Below are positions 16,201 to 22,807 of a stretch of 64,000 nucleotides of DNA, in pieces. The notes under the pieces were generated by a model. It saw only the letters and a list, made by a program, of their open reading frames with translations. It searched no databases and was not told where the DNA came from. Numbering within the stretch: the first letter of the stretch is position 1; every line of letters starts with the position of its first letter. The translations under genes were made by a program, and so were the position numbers. The stretch lies in contig CADAAR010000008.1 of the NCBI GenBank assembly GCA_902785945.1, positions 62,001 through 126,000 on the forward strand, read 5' to 3'. Source of the stretch: an uncultured Prevotellaceae bacterium (GTDB lineage Bacteria; Bacteroidota; Bacteroidia; Bacteroidales; Bacteroidaceae).

Positions 16201-17243
16201 AGGGTGCTGATAACGCAAGCTTGGCCAATATAGTTCTGCTTGTCGAGCTTATAACCCATGTAGCTGAATTCAGAAATCTGCATAGGTTGCATGAAGATGC
16301 CTTTCTGTAGCAATCCTAACCAAACATTACCACCAGCATCTTCTGCGATAGAATAGACCTTAGTCATTCTCAGGTCTATGTCGCTGCAGAAATAAGGATT
16401 GTCTTCCAGCTTTCCGTTTTGTGGATCGTAAATAGCCAAACCCATGCCGTCGTAGCCAAACATCATTTTTCCGTCACGTCGACAATAAATGGCAGATAAG
16501 TGTTTGTGACCTGTGACCTCAATATGCTTAAACTCTCCACCTTTTGCAGAACGAACGAACACGCCTTGGTTCGATGTTCCTAAGTAAAGATTGCCCTCTT
16601 TATCCTGACCGAGTCTGCGCATCGTTGTACGTTCCGTATCCGAATTGAAATAGCGCTTGATGTTTTTCCCATCATACTCTAGCAATCCCTGATCGCCGGT
16701 AACGAGCCATACATGTCCTTGCTGGTCTTCTTCTATGGCATTGATAGTGTGAATATCGCTTAACGGACCACCCACCTGCTGGGCGTGACTGGGATCTGTT
16801 ACTTTCAGCAGACCGTGTCCGGATGTACCTGCCAGAATATCACCGGTTTTGCGGAGAAGGAAGCAGGTCATGTAACATGGTACAATGTTTCCGTCGAGAT
16901 CTTTAACTTCTATATCCTGGAAATGGTTGCCGTCGAAAGTCTGAAAAGCACCATACATACCCATATAGAACAAACCGTTCTTGTCTTGTATCATGCAGTT
17001 CACATAGTTACTGGCCATACCGTTTTCTGTTTCCTGTTCCTTTTTTAATATATGGAACTTGTAGCCATCATACATATTCAGGCCATTTCGGGTTGCTACC
17101 CAAATAAAACCGTCGTGATCCAAATAGACCTGACTCGTAAAACTGCTTGATAATTGCTTGTCTGCATCAAATAACTTACCTGTCTGTGCAAACATAGTTA
17201 GCACATGGAAAGTTAGCAATATAGTTAAGTACTTACGTAACAT
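13254..17243 (-). CDS. Hybrid two-component system regulator (HTCS-1)
   Basis: This 1,329-residue one-protein signalling system sits in the inner membrane. A signal peptide ends at FAQ. About 14 periplasmic beta-propeller repeats (Reg_prop, for example DHDGFIWVATRNGLNMYDG) span residues 30 to 650, followed by a Y_Y_Y domain. A membrane helix (about 765-785, AWAYCLYLLILGVVLSQYII) leads into a HisKA domain with phospho-acceptor His822 (NISHEIRTP). The HATPase_c domain has NILSNAFKFTPAGG and GTGIGL. The receiver domain has phospho-acceptor Asp1126 (VISDVMMPEMDG), and the protein ends in an AraC-type double helix-turn-helix. HTCS proteins sense oligosaccharides in the periplasm and activate adjacent glycan loci. 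Divergent to it is the GH98-GH97-MG2 operon, its probable target. Confidence 0.95.
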   Translation of the reverse strand: MLRKYLTILLTFHVLTMFAQTGKLFDADKQLSSSFTSQVYLDHDGFIWVATRNGLNMYDGYKFHILKKEQETENGMASNYVNCMIQDKNGLFYMGMYGAFQTFDGNHFQDIEVKDLDGNIVPCYMTCFLLRKTGDILAGTSGHGLLKVTDPSHAQQVGGPLSDIHTINAIEEDQQGHVWLVTGDQGLLEYDGKNIKRYFNSDTERTTMRRLGQDKEGNLYLGTSNQGVFVRSAKGGEFKHIEVTGHKHLSAIYCRRDGKMMFGYDGMGLAIYDPQNGKLEDNPYFCSDIDLRMTKVYSIAEDAGGNVWLGLLQKGIFMQPMQISEFSYMGYKLDKQNYIGQACVISTLIDRKGRCWVGTDKDGLYCLGPDHRLLKHFKENFPGSIMSICEDQNGRIWVGSYGEGFGYIDADGNSYHKYPQHPTISVFGFAVSKTGELWLATMGQGVLRINLSTNQQKAYVTDEKAETDRSHDCIVNDYISTLSFSPDGKRLYVGTTLGVCCLDLEKESWTSVFGKNCLNYGTPTRVAKEFNGHVWIGTNDGLYSYDLKKKELQHYTTEKGLADNGIAAIEQDDQGALWMSTDHGLCSLNPKTGQTRSYFVDNGLQSNEFSDGASYVINGPERCLMLFGGVGGITWFHPDLIQQSKWEAKVRLVSFLVNGVSISSSSKSDGYQICDTTVIAANRFQLASHDNTFTIQFSTLTYDNPEHISYLYSINGEAFNRLQPGVNEISFTHLPPGTYRFRVKAERNGQSTPEKEFTVIIHSPWYRSAWAYCLYLLILGVVLSQYIIGRRRKEKDRLRIQEHIHAEEMGEAKLKFFMNISHEIRTPMTLIITPLLSLMKQDADPQRHNVYLTIKRNAERILNLINQMMDLRKIDKGMMQMRMQETNLIAFTEDIHNMFKHQAESKQIALSFEHDSDRLPVWIDRKNFDKVIFNILSNAFKFTPAGGKIDIKITHDTQNAVIAISDNGEKIPEDKLDRIFERFYQTPSSTNDRNFGTGIGLDLTRSLVELHYGSIKARNLEQGCEFVVSIPLGNAHLRPEEMLEEKDNTAAELADMMEVEDQPPVELQPDKNPQNRATIIIAEDDDEIRDYLTKELSELYDIHSCINGREALAEVYRTHPDIVISDVMMPEMDGNTLCTQLKLNPQTNHLPVILLTAKNRDEDKLEGLETGADAYIVKPFNMDILRRTIANLINARALLRQKYGRTEQLEEQMEEVKVKSPDEKLLDRIMTTINKQLNNSDLSVDMIADEVGISRVHLHRKMKELTGQTPHDFIRTLRLKQAANLLTTQNMNITEVVYACGFSNPTSFSTLFKSVYGMSPREYMKEHHK

Positions 17244-17279
17244 TGTTTTCGAAAAATATCATTTTTTGCAAATTCTGTG

Positions 17280-17311
17280 CAAATATAGGCTATTTTTTTG
17301 TAACATCCAAA
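17280..17311 (-). promoter_or_regulatory. Promoter of HTCS-1
   Basis: On the minus strand: TTTG (17311-17308), 20 nt, TATATTTG (17287-17280). This is a complete consensus, as expected for a constitutive low-level sensor gene. Confidence 0.75.
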
Positions 17312-17387
17312 TAAATGATACATTTTCTTAAGTTTATGATGCATAAAATAGAGTCTGTTAAGAATAAAATGTGTAATTTTGCAGCGG

Positions 17388-17532
17388 ATTTATGAATGAA
17401 GACAGTTTTTTAGGTTAGTTATATAGTTAGTAGTTAGTTTGGAAAAACCTTGTATAGTTTAATTGCCATGAACCATTTAGAACTTTACATTGTTTTGGTA
17501 AAAGCCCGGACTTGTGAAAGCCCGGGTTTTTT
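17388..17532 (+). ncRNA. ORF-less promoter-to-terminator unit upstream of GH98 (candidate small or leader RNA)
   Basis: A -7 box TAATTTTG at 17374-17381 (no matching -33) precedes about 145 nt that end in a terminator: CCCGG (17505-17509) pairs with CCGGG (17522-17526), flanking A and T runs extend the stem, and six T follow. The body contains the direct repeat TAGTTAG. The only reading frame is eight codons near the 5' end (17392-17418). It lies 90 bp before the separate GH98 promoter. A comparable unit lies in front of HTCS-2. Confidence 0.45.
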
Positions 17533-17587
17533 ATTAGAAAGAACGGGACTACATAATTATATTGAAACCTTTTTAAAAACCTCTGAA

Positions 17588-17628
17588 ACAAAAAGCAAAG
17601 GTGATATAATAATAATGTTGTAATTTTG
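17588..17628 (+). promoter_or_regulatory. GH98 operon promoter with putative activator motif
   Basis: TAATTTTG at 17621-17628 has no TTTG at -33. In its place and just upstream lies ACAAAAAGCAAAG (17588-17600), which recurs exactly at 42285-42297 in the other HTCS locus. This would suit activator-dependent transcription by the neighbouring HTCS. Confidence 0.5.
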
Positions 17629-17659
17629 CAGCCAAATGAATTTTAAACGAAATGTAACA

Positions 17660-20600
17660 ATGAAAATTAGAAAGTATCTCTTTGTTTTGCTGCTGATGTT
17701 CCTGTCTGTTTCCAACAGCATGATGGCTCAGCAACGTCGTCCTGTCGACTCACAGCATCCTCTTTGGCTGATTCATGTTGATGTGTGGAATTCTGCTGAT
17801 CCGCAGAAGATCATTGATCTTATTCCCGACGACATCAAACCCTATGTCTGCATGAATCTCTCGCTGTCGTGTCAATATGACAAAGACTTGAATATGTATC
17901 GTATGCCACGTTGTGCTGTCCGTACGTATAAGTCGTGGGCTTCGGTATGTCAGAAGAATGGTTTGTGGTTTACTTGTCAACCTGCTTCTGGCGGTCACAC
18001 CCACATTCAAGATGATGATCTGGAAACCTTTGAGTATTTCTTTAAAGCCTATCCCAATTTCCTCGGGTGGAACTATGCAGAGCAGTTCTGGGGCTTCGAT
18101 GAGGGCGGTGATGAGAGTAGCAGTACGCAGACCTCACGAATTGAATTATTCTCAAAACTAGTTCCCATGCATCACAAGTACGGTGGTTTTCTCACCATTT
18201 CGTTCTGTGGCAACATCTGGAGTCATGGTCTGAATCCTATGGGTATGATGAAGCGTAACTCCAAGCTGCTGCAGGCATGCAAGGATTATCCTGAAGCTTG
18301 TTTATGGCTTTATAAATACACAACGAGCAGTTGTTGGTATGCCAATGAGAGCGTTACCTGGGGACCCTTCGTCAGTGGTTTGGCCAAAAATTATGGTGTA
18401 CGCTATGATAACTGCGGTTGGAACGGAGCTCTTGATACCGTCTTAGGGGAAAAACACGGCAAGCTGTACCCTGGTGCTGCTGGTATCGGCACGGTGATGG
18501 AGCAGTGCTGTGTCAACGGTGGTGCCGTGTGGGATGGCCCCGAGTTGATATGGACAGAAGATTTCCAGAATCTGAACAATTCGACGATCGACGGTTATAC
18601 GCGCCGTAATTGGGGCACCTTCCCGAATTTTCGAGGGGCGTGGATGGATATGTTCCGCCAGATTATCAACGGTCATCTCTATATTCCTTCTCGTGAGGAG
18701 GTGGTAGGCAACATCAAGATTGCCATCCAGAATAATGTAAGTAGCGGGAGCGACGAAAATAAGTATGCTGTTTGGGGTAGTCTCTATGATGGACTCTATA
18801 AGCAGACAGATCCTTTCAACCGTGGTAACGGACAGTGGATGGACAACCTGTGCTATTTTAAGAAGACAGGTCGTTACGGCACCATCCCTCTTGTTCTTGG
18901 CTTCTATGACGATGTGGCCAAGGCCATTCCTGTGCAGTTGAAAAAATCAGCTTACCAGAGCACATCACAGACCAAGAAGGTCAACGATTTCAATGCCCAG
19001 TACCCAGAGGTGTCGAAGGGTGACCTCTTTGTCAATCGCTACCGCAACCACTTGGTTACATACACGCCTTATTCTTATCTGAACAAGAAGAAGTCGGCTA
19101 CGGCAGACATACCGTTGCGTTACAATTCCTGTGATTCGATGAAATTGAACTATGGCAAACTATCGAGTGGTCATATCCGTGAGTATGCCGATAGTATCGT
19201 TTTCTACCTGAATAACTACCGCAGTGATACCACCTCTACTCAGACTGACAAAACTGATATTATAACTATCACTGGTGTGGTAACGGCATCGTGCTCAGTG
19301 AAGAAACATATCACCAATGCTAAAGGTCAGTCTGCTACCGTAACGGGTAAACTGGATGAGGAGGCGCATACATACACCGTTAGTGTAAAGCACAATGGCC
19401 CGGTAGATGTCACCATCAACTGCACTGGTTCAGCCACAGAGCGTTTGACCGATGTACTCCCTGCAGATACACTTCCCATACCCCAACAGCCAGAGTCGTT
19501 TGCCGGTCCCATTGTGATTGAGGCTGAGAATATGGACTACAAGGGTGTGAAGAACGTAGCACTCACGCATTCCGGATGGTGCGCACCCGACTATGCTGAG
19601 TTTGCCGGCATGGGTTATGTTGAGATGGGGTCCAATACAGGTGCGGCGCTTCGTCACCAGCTGAAACTGCAGCAGGGTGGTGACTACGACATCCTTATTC
19701 GCTATTGTAACACCACAAAATCAGGCAATATCAAGGTTACGGTGAACGGCAAGGCTGCCACGGTGGCTTGTGAGAAGGTGGCTAAGAACAACTGGCAGAA
19801 GCTGAAGGTCCCCGCTCAACTCAATGAGGGAAGCAACGACCTCATCATCGCCAACACCGGTGGCACCGGCCTTGTTATCGACCAGGTGATTTATATGCCT
19901 GTTGGCACTCCGGCTGAGAAATTCCACGTCACTGTGAGGGAGGATAGTCGAGGCACTGTTACACCGAATGTCAGCGAAGCGGCTGAAGGTGATACCGTCA
20001 CCCTTACTGTCAACGCTAAGGAGGGCTATCAGCTTAAGCAGCTACGCGTCGTCAATTCTGTCTACTATACCATGGCCAAGACTATCAATGTTACTGATAA
20101 GGGTGAGGTGACCTTCGTGATGCCTGATGACAATGTCACACTTCAGCCTGTATTCGGCATTGATTCCGGTGATAGTAATCAGTCGGGATATGTGCTTGAC
20201 TATACCACCGTGGTCAACGGCACCATCCCCGAAGGATGGCGTACCGCCGATGGTACTGACATTCACGAGTATCCCAGTTCTTATGGTCAGGGCTCGCGGA
20301 CAATGGTGGGCTTCGGTGGCTATCAGGGAAAAGGCCTCTATTGGCGTAATACCTGTGCAGAATATGGTCGTCAGAATGCATTCCCGCTCAACCTTGAACC
20401 TGGTAATTATAAACTGACTTGGGCTATGGCAGCCTGGAAGGAGACTCCCAAGTATAAGGCTTCTGTCCTTTCTTCCACAGGTACTGAATTAGCTGCCTCT
20501 GCTGTTTTTACAGCCTCGCCAAATGCCGGTGGCAGTACTTCTGCAAATCTTGCTTCGGCAAAGAAGCAGGAATTGGATTTTACTGTCAGTGAAAAAGGCC

Positions 20601-20821
20601 AGTATATCATCAGCTTCCAGGCTGCAGGGAGTGGTTATCAGGAGTATCTTCTTCTTGACTGCCGCGTCACCATGGTTGGAACAAGTATCGGGCTTGTCAA
20701 TAACACTAATGAAGAATCTATTACGATCTACGATCTGCACGGCCGTCGCGTCGGTAGCGAGGCAAGGGGCGTGCTGATCCTCCGTCAAACTGACGGGACA
20801 ACCCGAAAGATTTTCAGATAA
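17660..20821 (+). CDS. Secreted GH98 family endo-glycosidase with CBM and C-terminal sorting-like tail
   Basis: The protein is 1,053 residues from the ATG at 17660. The ATG at 17636 would leave almost no 5' UTR after the -7 box. A signal peptide ends at MMAQ. Residues about 20 to 330 match the GH98 catalytic domain: PLWLIHVDVWNSADPQKIID, then the YVCMNLSLSCQ strand, a WFTCQPASGGHTH loop and NFLGWNYAEQFWGFDE. A family C-terminal beta domain follows. Residues about 610 to 755 look like a CBM35/CBM6-type carbohydrate-binding module (IVIEAENMDYKG to LVIDQVIYMP), followed by a small repeat domain (VTVREDSRGTVTPNVSEAAEG), a jelly-roll and a short tail, YDLHGRRV...GVLIL. GH98 members cleave blood-group A/B glycans or xylan; the sequence does not decide which. 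Confidence 0.85.
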   Translation: MKIRKYLFVLLLMFLSVSNSMMAQQRRPVDSQHPLWLIHVDVWNSADPQKIIDLIPDDIKPYVCMNLSLSCQYDKDLNMYRMPRCAVRTYKSWASVCQKNGLWFTCQPASGGHTHIQDDDLETFEYFFKAYPNFLGWNYAEQFWGFDEGGDESSSTQTSRIELFSKLVPMHHKYGGFLTISFCGNIWSHGLNPMGMMKRNSKLLQACKDYPEACLWLYKYTTSSCWYANESVTWGPFVSGLAKNYGVRYDNCGWNGALDTVLGEKHGKLYPGAAGIGTVMEQCCVNGGAVWDGPELIWTEDFQNLNNSTIDGYTRRNWGTFPNFRGAWMDMFRQIINGHLYIPSREEVVGNIKIAIQNNVSSGSDENKYAVWGSLYDGLYKQTDPFNRGNGQWMDNLCYFKKTGRYGTIPLVLGFYDDVAKAIPVQLKKSAYQSTSQTKKVNDFNAQYPEVSKGDLFVNRYRNHLVTYTPYSYLNKKKSATADIPLRYNSCDSMKLNYGKLSSGHIREYADSIVFYLNNYRSDTTSTQTDKTDIITITGVVTASCSVKKHITNAKGQSATVTGKLDEEAHTYTVSVKHNGPVDVTINCTGSATERLTDVLPADTLPIPQQPESFAGPIVIEAENMDYKGVKNVALTHSGWCAPDYAEFAGMGYVEMGSNTGAALRHQLKLQQGGDYDILIRYCNTTKSGNIKVTVNGKAATVACEKVAKNNWQKLKVPAQLNEGSNDLIIANTGGTGLVIDQVIYMPVGTPAEKFHVTVREDSRGTVTPNVSEAAEGDTVTLTVNAKEGYQLKQLRVVNSVYYTMAKTINVTDKGEVTFVMPDDNVTLQPVFGIDSGDSNQSGYVLDYTTVVNGTIPEGWRTADGTDIHEYPSSYGQGSRTMVGFGGYQGKGLYWRNTCAEYGRQNAFPLNLEPGNYKLTWAMAAWKETPKYKASVLSSTGTELAASAVFTASPNAGGSTSANLASAKKQELDFTVSEKGQYIISFQAAGSGYQEYLLLDCRVTMVGTSIGLVNNTNEESITIYDLHGRRVGSEARGVLILRQTDGTTRKIFR

Positions 20822-20845
20822 TAATATATATAATAAGGTGTAGAT

Positions 20846-22807
20846 ATGAAACATTTTCGGAGCGCCATCCTGATGGCATTAATGTTAGTATGTGGTAGCA
20901 TCGTAGCTGCTGAAAAGCGATTTGCAAGTCCCGACGGCAAGCTGGTCGTGACGGTGAGTGATGAGGGTGGACAGCCCGTTTATCAGGTGAGTCTGGGTGA
21001 GACTGTGTTCCTGCAGCCCTCGAAGTTGGGATTGAACACGAACATCGGCGACCTGACATCGGGGCTGACGATGAAGGATTGTCAGGTGCGAACGGTCAAC
21101 GATACATATTCGTTGAAGACCACCAAGCAGAGTCAGATTACTTACGAAGCCACCGAGGCTGTGTGCCAGTTCGTGCAGAATGACCGTCAGGTGCTGGATG
21201 TGATCTTCCGTGTCAGTAACCGTGATGTGGCCTTCCGTTACAAACTCTATCCGAGACGGGCTCGTGGCGGGGAAACACTTGTGGCTGTTATCACGGACGA
21301 GGCATCTGGTTTTGTGCTCCCAGAGGGCACAACGACGTTCCTTTGTCCGCAGTCGAAGCCGATGGGTGGCTTCGCACGTACCTCACCCAGCTACGAAACC
21401 AGCTACACCCTCGATGATCAGATGGGTAAGAATGGCTGGGGCGAAGGGTATAGCTTCCCTTGCCTTTTTAAGAACGGTGAAAAGGGTTGGTTGCTCATCT
21501 CCGAGACGGGCACCGATGGTAGTTATGTCGGCTGTCGCCTGCTGAATGAAGGTGGGGCAAATTACAAGATTGGCTTCCCCCAGGCTGGTGAGATGAATGG
21601 TCATGGTAGCACTTCCGCTGCCGTCAGCCTGCCTTACGAGACCCCTTGGCGTACCATCACCCTTGGCGCCACGCTTGCCAATATCGTTGAATCGACCGTT
21701 GCCAACGACCTTGTGCAGCCTAAGTTCCAAGCTTCTAAGGACTATACCTACGGAAAGGGTTCCTGGTCGTGGATCATTGGTATGGACTCCAGCTGTAATT
21801 TCGATGAGCAGAAACGCTATATTGATTTCTCTGCTGCCATGGGTTGGCGCTCTGTGCTGGTCGATGCTCTTTGGGACAAACAGATCGGTTATGAGAAGAT
21901 GGAGGAGCTGTCACGCTATGCCCAGTCGAAGGGTGTAGGACTTTTCCTCTGGTATAACTCCAACGGTGCATGGAACGATGCTCCGCAGTCGCCGAAGGAC
22001 AAGATGGACAAGTCGCCTGCCCGTCGCAAGGAGATGGCATGGATGCAGAAGAACGGTATCCTTGGCATCAAGGTTGACTTCTTCGGTGGCGACAAACAAC
22101 CCATGATGCAGCTCTACGAAGATATCCTCACCGATGCCAACGAGTTCGGTATCCAGTGTATCTTCCACGGTTGTACCTTGCCGAGAGGGTGGGAGCGTAT
22201 GTATCCCAACTATGTGGCTTCGGAGGCCGTCCTGGCTTCTGAGAACCTGCACTTCGGACAGGGTGCCTGCGATGCTGAGGCTACGAATGCCTGTACCCAT
22301 ACTTTCATCCGCAATGCCGTGGGTTCGATGGACTTCGGCGGATCGACGCTCAACAAACACTACAATGCAGACAACCAGCACGGTACTATCCGTCGCACCA
22401 GCGATGTATTCGCCTTGGCTACTGCTGTGCTCTTCCAGTCGAGTGTGCAGCACTTTGCGATGGCACCCAACAACCTGACCGATGCTCCTGAATGGGCCGT
22501 ACAGTTCATGAAGGATGTGCCTACCACCTGGGATGAGGTGAAGTTCATCGATGGCTATCCCGGTAAGTATGCCATCATTGCCCGTCGTGCTGGTACAAAG
22601 TGGTTCATCGCCAGCATCAGTGCCCAGAAAGAACCCCTCAAGACCAAACTCGATCTTAGTCCGTTCTTTAAGAAAGGCTCCATCGTCACTACTTATACCG
22701 ATGATGCCAGCCTTGCTGGCAGCACCAAGAATCTGAAAGTAGCCTCTAAGCCCGTTGCCGTGACCATCCCTGAGAACGGTGGACTGGTGATTGTGGGTGA
22801 CATGTAA
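20846..22807 (+). CDS. GH97 glycoside hydrolase, probable retaining alpha-galactosidase
   Basis: This is a 653-residue protein with a signal peptide (cleavage near VAAEK), a GH97 N-terminal beta-sandwich (FASPDGKLVVTVSDEGGQPV), a (beta/alpha)8 barrel and a small C-terminal beta domain. The motif GIKVDFFGGDKQ places Asp411 where the retaining GH97 alpha-galactosidase of B. thetaiotaomicron has its nucleophile (Asp415, from memory). Glu466 in SEAVLASEN stands 55 residues later, the same distance as the acid/base Glu470 there. The inverting SusB-type alpha-glucosidases lack this Asp. The gene starts 24 bp after GH98 and its stop overlaps the next start by one base. The likely role is release of alpha-galactose from oligosaccharides made by the GH98. 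Confidence 0.88.
   Translation: MKHFRSAILMALMLVCGSIVAAEKRFASPDGKLVVTVSDEGGQPVYQVSLGETVFLQPSKLGLNTNIGDLTSGLTMKDCQVRTVNDTYSLKTTKQSQITYEATEAVCQFVQNDRQVLDVIFRVSNRDVAFRYKLYPRRARGGETLVAVITDEASGFVLPEGTTTFLCPQSKPMGGFARTSPSYETSYTLDDQMGKNGWGEGYSFPCLFKNGEKGWLLISETGTDGSYVGCRLLNEGGANYKIGFPQAGEMNGHGSTSAAVSLPYETPWRTITLGATLANIVESTVANDLVQPKFQASKDYTYGKGSWSWIIGMDSSCNFDEQKRYIDFSAAMGWRSVLVDALWDKQIGYEKMEELSRYAQSKGVGLFLWYNSNGAWNDAPQSPKDKMDKSPARRKEMAWMQKNGILGIKVDFFGGDKQPMMQLYEDILTDANEFGIQCIFHGCTLPRGWERMYPNYVASEAVLASENLHFGQGACDAEATNACTHTFIRNAVGSMDFGGSTLNKHYNADNQHGTIRRTSDVFALATAVLFQSSVQHFAMAPNNLTDAPEWAVQFMKDVPTTWDEVKFIDGYPGKYAIIARRAGTKWFIASISAQKEPLKTKLDLSPFFKKGSIVTTYTDDASLAGSTKNLKVASKPVAVTIPENGGLVIVGDM

Noticed and set aside
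20846..22807. SusB-type inverting alpha-glucosidase annotation
   Set aside because: The Asp in GIKVDFF and the spacing to Glu466 match the retaining alpha-galactosidase branch instead.
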